A stretch of DNA of 32,373 bases from NCBI GenBank assembly GCA_016783665.1, contig JADHWC010000024.1:1-32373 (forward strand), written 5' to 3'. Of the stretch, positions 1-8,399 are shown piece by piece. Source of the DNA: Fidelibacterota bacterium (GTDB lineage: Bacteria; Fidelibacterota; UBA2242). Every line of letters starts with the position of its first letter. Positions within the stretch are counted from its first letter, which is position 1. A model generated the notes under the pieces. The model saw only the letters and a list, made by a program, of their open reading frames with translations. It was not told the DNA's origin and did no database searches. Position numbers and translations under genes: made by a program.

Positions 1-40
1 TTTTTTGTCTGTCTAGAGTGACATCTGGGACATGTTTTCT
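1..40. mobile_element. Possible insertion-sequence terminus or remnant (TGTCTAGAGTGACATCTGGGACATG) at window edge
   Basis: TGTC-start, GACAT..GGGACAT internal repetition resembling IS481/IS3-like ends from memory; cut by the window edge so not verifiable. Confidence 0.25.
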
Positions 41-89
41 TAACCATTTTTATCTTAATATATAAAAATTCTCTGTAATTCGCTGAGTA

Positions 90-896
90 TTAATCGATTA
101 CCGCTATTTCAGCCACCATTATTTGTCTATTATACCTAATAATTGATAATATATCTTCATATTCTTGATTTGCTAAAATTGGCTCAGGTTTATATGTATT
201 TCCTGATACCTCAGGGCGTTTTATTAAGGGTTTTTTTATAATAGATGGAACTGTATATGTTTGAGGAGCATTATCTCTTTTTTTAATTGGTAAACCGATA
301 TCCGATAACAATCCTTTATCAGCAATTAATTTCTTCTTTCGTATATCAATTATTTGGTTTATAGAACTTTCGAGTGAGTCATTATGACTTTTAATATCAC
401 TTTCAACCCAAGATAAATATCGTTCTATTAATCCAACTTCTCTATTATAAATTCCTTTGATTTCTTCTGCATTGTGATTTATTTGTCGAACAGCGATAAT
501 TATTTCATTACCTCTAATAATTCCTTGTGGTCTGTTTGAAGTAAATGATGATGGTTGAAAATCAAACAAAATAAAATTTCCACTAAAAGGAACAGCAATT
601 GAAATTTCTGTGCCTTTAATATAAAATGGTTTTGTTCTATCTCGAATATCACGCATTCTATCATGTCTCACATCAATATCTACTTCCCTTTGGTTATCAA
701 TATATATTTCATTTCTATCAATTTTAGGACAATCCAAATAATATTTTGAAATCAAATGTTGAGTTAAATCATAAACACTAATATTAAGTAAATAATCACT
801 ATTTAGACTAAATATTTCTTCTTTAAGATTATCTTTTAATTGCCTGAGATAATTATACAATTCACCCTTTTTATAGAACAAATAGTTATTAGGCAT
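90..896 (-). CDS. Hypothetical protein, probably C-terminally truncated member of a family that usually carries a C-terminal restriction-endonuclease-like domain
   Basis: 268-aa ORF; segments such as RDRTKPFYIKGTEISIAVPF...RPQGIIRGNEIIIAV and ...LPIKKRDNAPQTYTVP match my recollection of the N-terminal part of a longer family. Confidence 0.6.
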   Translation of the reverse strand: MPNNYLFYKKGELYNYLRQLKDNLKEEIFSLNSDYLLNISVYDLTQHLISKYYLDCPKIDRNEIYIDNQREVDIDVRHDRMRDIRDRTKPFYIKGTEISIAVPFSGNFILFDFQPSSFTSNRPQGIIRGNEIIIAVRQINHNAEEIKGIYNREVGLIERYLSWVESDIKSHNDSLESSINQIIDIRKKKLIADKGLLSDIGLPIKKRDNAPQTYTVPSIIKKPLIKRPEVSGNTYKPEPILANQEYEDILSIIRYNRQIMVAEIAVID

Positions 897-917
897 ACTG
901 TATTACCTCTTTTTAAT

Positions 918-1040
918 GTCTAACGGGCAAGCCTGAGATACGAGGTGATTCTAAGCGATAGTCTTTCAACTTTAAAATTCCTTTTGAAATTCCGAAAATC
1001 TCAAAATCATCGAACAGCTCACCGAGTTATCTCCAGCCAA
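918..1040. repeat. attC-like recombination site A (between the 268-aa ORF and the cyclase-like ORF)
   Basis: GTCTAAC (RYYYAAC, i.e. GTTAGAC on minus) at 918-924; imperfect stem GAGATACGAGGTGA (935-948) / TCACCGAGTTATCTC (1019-1033). The opposite core is degenerate. Confidence 0.5.
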
Positions 1041-1064
1041 TGGATATGTGAAAATCTATTAGAA

Positions 1065-1805
1065 TTATGAAACATCATTGTATTTTTCATATATTGCTTC
1101 AATAACTTTTTTTGTATTATCGACATATCTTCTTGGATTTCCTGATGTCATTGTTTTAAATGAATTGATCTTATCTAATAAATACTCTTTCTCTATATTA
1201 TTTTTTTCCAAATCAATGTATCGAAACCAGTCTAGGTTTAAATGAAATATAGAACCATATTTATTAAAAGGTGTTAAAACATCATAATAATCATAAATAT
1301 TACCCATATCTGGATTGTCTTTTATATAATTATCAATTGAATTGTGTGCTACTATTCCAAAATATGAAAGATCCTCTTCAAGGAGATATGAATCAATAAT
1401 TGGTTGACCAAAATATATTTGATTCGATTTATTAATACTAATATTTCCAAATGCTATTGCTCCTTTTAAAGGAATCGTCTTCTTTATAGTTTGTGCAAAT
1501 AACCATCCAGCAGAACTAGTAATTAATTTAAAACTATCTATAGTGCTATCTTTTGAAAAAAGTATGATAGAATCAGAAAAACTAACAGTATATAATCCCG
1601 AATTACCAAAAAGCTCTGGAAATTTCTTACTCTCTGGCATATGATCAATTATTTTTCGATATTCAGAAATTCCAGTAAGTAATTTATAGATATCTTCATG
1701 AGTACTACGCATAACTAAATCTTTAAATCCTAAAATGTCTAAAAAAACAACAAATCTTTTATCAGTGGGAATCCAATTTTGACTTGTACTTTTTGAAGAT
1801 TTCAT
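1065..1805 (-). CDS. Class III adenylate/guanylate cyclase-like protein (divergent)
   Basis: FVVFLDILGFKDLV, VSFSDSIILF, KGAIAFGNI and YFGQPIIDSYLLE resemble the first Asp motif, second Asp motif, G-x-x-x-G and VN-AxxLE-type regions of the class III cyclase fold. Confidence 0.65.
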   Translation of the reverse strand: MKSSKSTSQNWIPTDKRFVVFLDILGFKDLVMRSTHEDIYKLLTGISEYRKIIDHMPESKKFPELFGNSGLYTVSFSDSIILFSKDSTIDSFKLITSSAGWLFAQTIKKTIPLKGAIAFGNISINKSNQIYFGQPIIDSYLLEEDLSYFGIVAHNSIDNYIKDNPDMGNIYDYYDVLTPFNKYGSIFHLNLDWFRYIDLEKNNIEKEYLLDKINSFKTMTSGNPRRYVDNTKKVIEAIYEKYNDVS

Positions 1806-1840
1806 ATTTTCTCCATAATTACTCTAATTATTATATTAAC

Positions 1841-1971
1841 ACCTAACGGTGGCTGCATGAAGTACGCTTGTCGGAGTGCTTATTTTTCGCCTTTCGATTC
1901 ATGGTTAGAAAATCCTCAAAATCCTTGTTTGTCGAGCAGCTTACAGCGTTACTTCCATGCGATTGTTGAAC
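1841..1971. repeat. attC-like recombination site B
   Basis: ACCTAAC (RYYYAAC) 1841-1847 and GTTGAAC (GTTRRRY) 1965-1971, 131 bp; subterminal stem GCATGAAGTACGC / GCGTTACTTCCATGC. Confidence 0.6.
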
Positions 1972-2190
1972 TAAGCCCGGCAGCTGCCGGGCAGCCCGCC
2001 GGTAAAACAACAGGATAATTCTCTCCTTCAATATTCCTATCAGTCTTTCCATCTTATTTTAATCTACTGATTTTCAGTGGAAATTACACAAAAAAAGAAA
2101 GGACAGACATGACATCACTACGAAAACGGTTTGTCCCCGCCTACGTCAGGCAGGCCCGCCTGAATGACACTGTCGGGCAGGCAACCCCTG
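1972..2190. repeat. Copy 1 of a ~200-bp dispersed repeat beginning with the palindrome CCCGGCAGCTGCCGGG
   Basis: Near-identical to 12472-12685, e.g. CAGTCTTTCCATCTTA..TTAATCTACTGATTT..AGTGGAAATTACACAAAAAAAGAAA and ATGACATCACTACGAAAACGGTTT..TCCCCGCCT. Confidence 0.85.
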
Positions 2191-2264
2191 ACGCTGCGCG
2201 ATCAGGTACAAAGACTTGTTGAACTAAGCCGCAAGCGACATATCGCTGAAATCAGGGCTTCTTG

Positions 2265-2336
2265 AATCCTGGATTGATTACGACTTTCATATATTTTTAT
2301 CGGTATTGTCGTATCAATCCTTATTTGTTAGAAGTC
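2265..2336. repeat. Short or half attC-like site C downstream of the TIR ORF
   Basis: On minus: ACTTCTAAC (core) then GGATTGATACGAC ... GTCGTAATCAATCC stem; the opposite core is not clear, possibly disrupted by the adjacent repeat. Confidence 0.4.
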
Positions 2337-3278
2337 GTTATTTAATATCCTTTTTAGAGATGGGGAAACACTAATTATTCTAATATGACCGCCCATAGCT
2401 ATAACAATCTTTATATGGTTGTTATTATTTAGAAGTTTAAGGACATGATTTACTAACGGAATTGGTTGATTAACTTCAATTGAAATTTCATTATTATTTT
2501 TCAAATCCATATTTATAATTGCTACTATTATGTCATTTATAATTTCGTCATAATTCGGAATATATGACTTAGCGTACTCATTCATACCATGTATGGTTAT
2601 TTCATATCGATATGGCCCAGGCCCCATATGCCTATATAGTTTAACGAAACCATTTTGTTCTAAAATTAGAATGGAATCTGATAGTTCTTCTTGAGGAATA
2701 CTTATTGGGCTATTTAATCCAAACAGGGTATTTGGTTCTATAATTGAACATTTTTTATCCAAGACACATTCACAGGATACTTTTAGAATCAAGTTATCAA
2801 TTTTATTTAATCCCGGGATATCAAGTATTTTTTCTGTCATATACGATGGTTTTGACCCAAGAGTCGGTTTATCATATTGTCCAAATATTGAGGCTATAAT
2901 TCTATCAAATGATTCTTGATAATTATTAATATCTATAATTTTTTCCCACAATGTTGATTTTAGGCTTTCTGGCACAATACAGTTATCTAAAACAACAGGA
3001 ATTATTTTTGAGCCTTTATTAATTTTTTTTATGATACTTGCATTTAGTTCTTCTTTGACCCATGCTTTATTAACACTGTTAATAGATAATACAATTATTA
3101 CTGCACTAGCTTCTTTTAAACCTTCATCAAAGATTTTTTCGACTAGACTATCACCCGGAAGCATTTCCCAACGGTCAAGCCATACATCAACTCCAGATTC
3201 ACGTAATTTCCTCGCGAAGTCAAGTACAAATCTTTCTTTATCTTCACTTGCATGACTTAAGAATACTTTAGGATTCAT
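2328..3278 (-). CDS. TIR-domain protein with C-terminal winged-helix-like region
   Basis: N-terminus PKVFLSHASEDKERFVLDFARKLRESGVDVWLDRWEMLPGDSL typical of bacterial TIR; C-terminal ILEQNGFVKLYRHMGPGPYRYEITIHGMNEYAKSYIPNYDEII and VNHVLKLLNNNNHIKIV resemble wHTH. Confidence 0.85.
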   Translation of the reverse strand: MNPKVFLSHASEDKERFVLDFARKLRESGVDVWLDRWEMLPGDSLVEKIFDEGLKEASAVIIVLSINSVNKAWVKEELNASIIKKINKGSKIIPVVLDNCIVPESLKSTLWEKIIDINNYQESFDRIIASIFGQYDKPTLGSKPSYMTEKILDIPGLNKIDNLILKVSCECVLDKKCSIIEPNTLFGLNSPISIPQEELSDSILILEQNGFVKLYRHMGPGPYRYEITIHGMNEYAKSYIPNYDEIINDIIVAIINMDLKNNNEISIEVNQPIPLVNHVLKLLNNNNHIKIVIAMGGHIRIISVSPSLKRILNNDF

Positions 3279-3302
3279 TTAGTTATCCCCATAATATTTT
3301 AC

Positions 3303-3424
3303 ACTTCTAACGAATAAGTGTCACCTACGGCGGAATTGATTTCGCTAACTTTCATACATCTCAAAAACGTATCGCAAACTCGCAAAATCATCAATAAAAA
3401 ACCGCTCCAGCCGCCGTTAGGTGC
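3303..3424. repeat. attC-like recombination site D (between TIR ORF and lipoprotein ORF)
   Basis: ACTTCTAAC 3303-3311 and GTTAGGT (GTTRRRY) 3416-3422; stem CACCTACGGCGG (3322-3333) / CCGCCGTTAGGTG (3411-3423). Confidence 0.6.
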
Positions 3425-3458
3425 ACACAATGGTTATACCATTTATTTTCTAAGTTTT

Positions 3459-4265
3459 CTAACAAATGAATAATGTCCAATAAGTGATTACTTCACCACT
3501 TAATATATCTACAAATACATAAAAATCAGGATATATACTTCCCCCAAATATCGGCACTCTCCAACAAACACGCATTTCAAGAGAATCGCCCTGTTCATAA
3601 GGAAGAATTTTTATCGATGTTTCTTCTTTTGCATTATCAATATGTATTGCATCTTCGGTTACAATAAAAGTATCTACTTCGGCGTAGCCATAATATATCA
3701 ACTCTGCACCAATTACTGATTCTTCTGCTTCTTCTGAACTTATCAAATTATTTTCAGGAACAACAATATCACCATAATGGTGTCCATCGACCTGCACTAT
3801 GTTATCAGTAATTAATACCATAATATTTGTTTTTAATACCTCAATAGTATCATGTGCCTGGTTTTGAAATGATACAATCCAATCGTTAAATAGATTAGTT
3901 CCATGTTGGTTTGTAGCTTCGGAAACAATTAACTTGGATGTATCACTTACGTTAGTGAATTGAGAAAATGCAACAACGGCTGATTTTGCCTTCGATACTG
4001 CATAATTCACATCATTAATCGATGATGATCCTCTACTGAGTAATCCAGATGGACCAATAAAACCATATTCATCTAATGTTGCTTTATAATGGGAATTCAA
4101 TAGCGAATCCAATTCTAATTGTAATTCGTTAAGTTCTGATTCCGATAATGGGTATAGAATTATTGGATAATCAATATTTGCATTATCGTGTTCTTCTGAT
4201 GACTCAAATAATTCGCATCTAATAAAAAATAGAAGAAGCAGCATAAATAAATAGACCTTTTTCAT
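3459..4265 (-). CDS. Putative lipoprotein of unknown function
   Basis: MKKVYLFMLLLLFFIRCELFES: positively charged start, hydrophobic core and Cys at the expected lipobox position (non-canonical lipobox). Confidence 0.6.
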   Translation of the reverse strand: MKKVYLFMLLLLFFIRCELFESSEEHDNANIDYPIILYPLSESELNELQLELDSLLNSHYKATLDEYGFIGPSGLLSRGSSSINDVNYAVSKAKSAVVAFSQFTNVSDTSKLIVSEATNQHGTNLFNDWIVSFQNQAHDTIEVLKTNIMVLITDNIVQVDGHHYGDIVVPENNLISSEEAEESVIGAELIYYGYAEVDTFIVTEDAIHIDNAKEETSIKILPYEQGDSLEMRVCWRVPIFGGSIYPDFYVFVDILSGEVITYWTLFIC

Positions 4266-4493
4266 TTTACACCTCTTATGTTTTAATAAGGTATAACATA
4301 TGTTTAACCTTCACATATTCTCAAAAAAAAGTTTTTCTATAGAGAAATAAATTTCTCCATAGACAAAGTTTTACTCTCAAAATACTTCTCATTCATTATG
4401 TGTAATTTAAACCATTTAGTATTCGACTTTCAAGACCTAAAACCTGAGATATGCAGTAAGTTTTATATATAAATTTTGATTGGTATAAATATA

Positions 4494-4615
4494 GGCGAGC
4501 GGTGTTCCAATTAGGTCGGCGCTCCAGTAAACTGGATCAATGCACAATGGCAAGTCCTGACGCCTCGGGACGATCACCTTTACCCGATATTTGGACTCGG
4601 GACTCACCGCTCACC
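4494..4615. other. Compact multi-stem element (possible structured RNA or folded ssDNA site)
   Basis: Closing stem GGCGAGCGGTG (4494-4504)/CACCGCTCACC (4605-4615) encloses hairpins TCCAG-TAAA-CTGGA (4523-4536), GTCCTGA-CGCC-TCGGGAC (4554-4571) and CCCGA..TCGGG (4583-4601). Confidence 0.5.
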
Positions 4616-4667
4616 ATAAATTTTCTCAATATTTTTAACGTATTTCGAATATACTATTTTATATGTC

Positions 4668-7600
4668 CTAAAATTTTATTTTATCAATTTCTTTCATAAT
4701 TCTACCTGTTTCCGAAAGAGCAACAATGATTTTCTGATAATGTAAAATATCATCAAAACTCAATTCACGTCCTCGGCGGTCTTTAAGCCATTTCTGAGCA
4801 GGCTGGTATCCGCCAATGTAGAACTCCCATGCAACAAGCGGGATATTATCAAAATACTGTTGGTCGTTTATCCAAATTCTGCCAGTTTGATTTTCCGGAT
4901 CGGTAATATCCCAGTCATTTTTACGGAGTTTTCGTGTAATGACATTATCCCCATCCTGGGGGTAGGTAGTTATGTATTGTTCCACCTTTGGAGATTCCAA
5001 TAGATGTATTTGTCGAATTTCTCCACCAAGTTTTACTAATTGCCAAAAGGTTTCCTGGTTTTTTGGATAAGGTACTCTCGGAAAATCTATTTTTAGAAAT
5101 TCTTTGTATTTTTCTCTATAAGTCGGTGAATGTAAAACAGCATAGATGTAATCCAGAATATCAATTGGGGCAAAGGTATTTTCTGTTTCTTCTTTTTCGC
5201 TTGTGAATTCCAGCTTGATATTTTCTTCTAATTGCTCTACAATTTCCATATTCAGGTTGGGTTTTCTGCCTTGTTCGGCATATAAACCATCGGTTTTGTT
5301 GTCTGGGTAAAGGTAGAGAGGGAAGAAATTACCTGAACCATATCTACCAGCATTACCAGTTAAATTAAATTCCCCAATTAATTTCGAAATAAATATATAT
5401 CTCCAATCACTTGCACATTGTCTTGCAGCAACTAACCCCATATTTTCACCTTTAAGGAAGTGTTGCATAACCTGACCTCTTGGCATACAATGAAAACCTT
5501 TGGATTTCCCTGTGTAATATGTCCATCTATCATCAAACGGACGGTATGAAACTTTGCAAATGTTATCAGTTGAAAGATTTGATTGTTTTAAATCCTCTTG
5601 GGCTAAATGCACTTTCCAATCCCGGACATCTTTACCAAGAGAATATTTTGTTCGCGCTTCTTCTATTTCTAGACTAACGAAATCGTTTATTATTTCAGTT
5701 ACTCTTTCTTTTGTGGCTTGAATTGTAAAATCATCTCTTGCTGTAACAATACCAACTGAATTAACAATAAATAACTCAACTATTGAAAATCCTTTATTAT
5801 ACTGTTTTTGTATTTTAAAATCTTTTTGTACAAAGAAATAATGAGGCTCTACATTTGGCAATTCCACATAAGGAACAGACTTAATATTATTCTCCCAAAG
5901 GAAATTGTATTTTTCTTCACGTTTCCCATAAAGGTCATAATGAAAGACTTTCCCGAGTTCATTAGTTTTCTTTTTACCTGTTTTTACAAATAAGTTAATA
6001 GAGACACCTTGCTGAATATCAAATACATTTACATCAGGTGAACCATCGGGGCAAACTTCTTTCTTTTTACTGTTGCCGTGTAAATCTATAGTATAAATCT
6101 TATCGTATGTTTTTAACAGGTTCCAGCGCATACCTCTAAAAGTAGGATTATCGAGAAAGCCGTGTGGATTAATAAATGCTAAAATGCCCTCTCCGTTTTT
6201 TTCAATAAAATATTGACCATAGCGTAAAAATTTCACATAATCATCATTAATCCATTTAGGATTCCGTTCTTTTAATTTTTCTTTACCACCCGGCTCTTTT
6301 TTATAATCTTGCATCAGATTCATGATCCAATCGCCTTTATTGGAACTTTCTCCACTATACGGCGGATTCCCAATTACACACATAACAGGCGCATCACGCT
6401 TAATATGATTTGCTTCGTTTGCCTCTGTAGAGAGCCAATTGGCAAACAGGGTTCCTGTATCCGGGTGGTGTTCTTCTAATGAGTTAGTAAGGAATATTCT
6501 AAAACGTTGCTCTTTTTTGGGATTGTAGCCTGTTTCCCGGAGCAGTAAATCTAATTTCAGATGAGCCATTGCATAAGAAGCCATCAATAACTCAAATCCA
6601 TTCAAGCGGGGTATTAAATGGTTTTCTACATACTGACTCCAAATCCCCTGCTGTCCTTTAAACTTCTTGTAAATGTGTTTTACTATTTCCGCCAAAAATG
6701 TCCCCGTACCGGCAGCCGGGTCAAGAATCTGAACTTTATGGACTTCCTGTTTGATACGTTTATAAGCTGTCGGAGAGCGCTTATCAGGTGTTTGCGTATC
6801 AATTTCTATTGTGGTTTTGGAAGTGTCTGCTAATCCTTGTGATAATCCAAATTCGGTTTTTAGAATATCGTCAACGGCACGTACAATAAAATTCACCACG
6901 GGTTCGGGTGTGTACCAGACACCCCGGCTCTTTCGCAATTTCGGATTATACTCTGCCAGAAATTTCTCATAGAAGTGAACCATGGGGTCGTTTTGTTGTG
7001 TAGCAGAACCAAAATCTTTCAACAGATCGGCAACATTTGTCGCTCTGAAAATTTCAGCCAGAGCATCAACAATCCATTTAATCCGGTCATCTAAGTCATA
7101 GCCGGCAATATATTGAAATAGTTTCCGTAAAAAGGGGTTTGTTCTCGGTATCAGTTCGGCTGCTTCCTGTCTGGAAAAATCTTCTAAGGTCCTGTCATGC
7201 AACCGGGCGGCAAACATGCCATAAGCAATTGTCTGGGCATATATATCGGCGAATTCATTCGGCTGTATATCATGAATTAAAACATCCTTGAAGGCTTTCA
7301 TCTGCTCTTTAAGCGTACTGTCCGCTTCATTATCTTCATCGCTCAACAAAGCCCGCTCAATTACGGTTTCCAGTAGTCTTGCTTTACCAGCCATCATTTT
7401 AGATAGTATAGATGCAGATTTGATAGTTTGTCCAACATAGGTGCAAAAGTTTATTATGAGATTGGTGAAGGTACCAAAATTTTCTGGTATAGGATGTATT
7501 TTGCCCTTTTCAATTTCTGCAATTTTAATAGACGTTATGAATTTCCCATCGATATATAGCCGGAAATCAAGATAATCAGTAATGATAAGGTTTTGGAGTG

Positions 7601-7877
7601 ACTTTTTATATCGGTCGAATTGCTCTTTGTATTCCTTGCTGTCTAAGGGCTTAGCTATGTCCTTGGCTTCAATATAGCCAACAGGGATATTCCTTTTTGT
7701 AATGATATAATCCGGGGCGCCGCAAGCAACTCTGGCAGGTTCATTAGTGGCTAAAACACCGGGAGCAAGGTTTTCCACAAGACGTTGTAAGTCTCCACGG
7801 TAGCTGTGCTCTGTGGAAATTCCGGTTCTATATCTTGTATTGATATTTTGTAAATAATCGTTGATATGTTCATTCAT
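4668..7877 (-). CDS. Single-chain restriction-modification enzyme: N-terminal PD-(D/E)XK-like nuclease + N6-adenine methyltransferase + target-recognition/Type ISP-like C-terminus (Type IIG-like)
   Basis: N-terminal APDYIITKRNIPVGYIEAKDI (D..ExK); motif I VQILDPAAGTGTFLAEI; motif IV VIGNPPYSGES; no Walker A/DEAD-type helicase motif seen. Confidence 0.9.
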   Translation of the reverse strand: MNEHINDYLQNINTRYRTGISTEHSYRGDLQRLVENLAPGVLATNEPARVACGAPDYIITKRNIPVGYIEAKDIAKPLDSKEYKEQFDRYKKSLQNLIITDYLDFRLYIDGKFITSIKIAEIEKGKIHPIPENFGTFTNLIINFCTYVGQTIKSASILSKMMAGKARLLETVIERALLSDEDNEADSTLKEQMKAFKDVLIHDIQPNEFADIYAQTIAYGMFAARLHDRTLEDFSRQEAAELIPRTNPFLRKLFQYIAGYDLDDRIKWIVDALAEIFRATNVADLLKDFGSATQQNDPMVHFYEKFLAEYNPKLRKSRGVWYTPEPVVNFIVRAVDDILKTEFGLSQGLADTSKTTIEIDTQTPDKRSPTAYKRIKQEVHKVQILDPAAGTGTFLAEIVKHIYKKFKGQQGIWSQYVENHLIPRLNGFELLMASYAMAHLKLDLLLRETGYNPKKEQRFRIFLTNSLEEHHPDTGTLFANWLSTEANEANHIKRDAPVMCVIGNPPYSGESSNKGDWIMNLMQDYKKEPGGKEKLKERNPKWINDDYVKFLRYGQYFIEKNGEGILAFINPHGFLDNPTFRGMRWNLLKTYDKIYTIDLHGNSKKKEVCPDGSPDVNVFDIQQGVSINLFVKTGKKKTNELGKVFHYDLYGKREEKYNFLWENNIKSVPYVELPNVEPHYFFVQKDFKIQKQYNKGFSIVELFIVNSVGIVTARDDFTIQATKERVTEIINDFVSLEIEEARTKYSLGKDVRDWKVHLAQEDLKQSNLSTDNICKVSYRPFDDRWTYYTGKSKGFHCMPRGQVMQHFLKGENMGLVAARQCASDWRYIFISKLIGEFNLTGNAGRYGSGNFFPLYLYPDNKTDGLYAEQGRKPNLNMEIVEQLEENIKLEFTSEKEETENTFAPIDILDYIYAVLHSPTYREKYKEFLKIDFPRVPYPKNQETFWQLVKLGGEIRQIHLLESPKVEQYITTYPQDGDNVITRKLRKNDWDITDPENQTGRIWINDQQYFDNIPLVAWEFYIGGYQPAQKWLKDRRGRELSFDDILHYQKIIVALSETGRIMKEIDKIKF

Positions 7878-8399
7878 GGGAATTCAATACGCCTTATAGT
7901 TAGGAAAATAACGGTTTTATATTTGCTTCATTCCTATTATTAATTACCAATCCGTATTAATATCAACATACTCCAGCGAATGACGAACACAGTGCCAATC
8001 CGGATTTCAATCATATCTCATAAATTACCAGCCTGAACATACCCATTTTCAGACTTTTGTTTGTATCCAAAACGGCCTGTTTTATCTGTTTATCGACGAG
8101 CAATCCAAAATACTCCTGCAACCAACCCGATATCCTTCCCCAATGCAGCAGCACCGTCAGTCCCGTCTCCGGCAGCTGCCGGAAATTTGACTGCGGTACT
8201 TTGTTTTTACACCTCCCCCGTTTGTAGAATTACCGCTTGTAGTGATTTTATCATTTATTATGAAAGAGTGCAACTGTTTTTTGTATAAATCCGTATCCGG
8301 CACCAGATGACAAATATGGGCGACATTTGGTAGAGAATGTATCCAACAACCACGGGTTTTCACCGGTAACATCTCCAATCAACCATAAGATTGCATTCC

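Noticed and set aside
1-47. Possible open frame leaving the window (MVKKTCPRCHSRQTK on minus from 47)
   Set aside because: Only 15 residues visible; overlaps IS-end-like DNA, so it cannot be called.
1843-2052. 69-aa minus-strand ORF between cyclase-like and TIR genes
   Set aside because: Lies across attC-like site B and the dispersed repeat palindrome; no recognisable protein pattern, so treated as non-coding.
1065-3278. Canonical Pycsar operon
   Set aside because: TIR protein has no recognisable cyclic-nucleotide-binding domain, the genes are ~520 bp apart and separated by a recombination-like site, so only a weaker hypothesis is kept.
4502-4699. 65-aa plus-strand ORF
   Set aside because: Coincides with the multi-stem element and has no protein-like conservation pattern.
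4668-7877. Many short antisense ORFs inside the R-M gene and other long genes (e.g. 4988..5206, 5480..5677, 6618..6833, 13519..13746, 26015..26230, 30764..30976)
   Set aside because: Shadow ORFs opposite well-supported coding genes.
8061-8378. ORFs of 75 and 73 aa on opposite strands
   Set aside because: Mutually overlapping, low-complexity or palindrome-derived translation; no family recognised.
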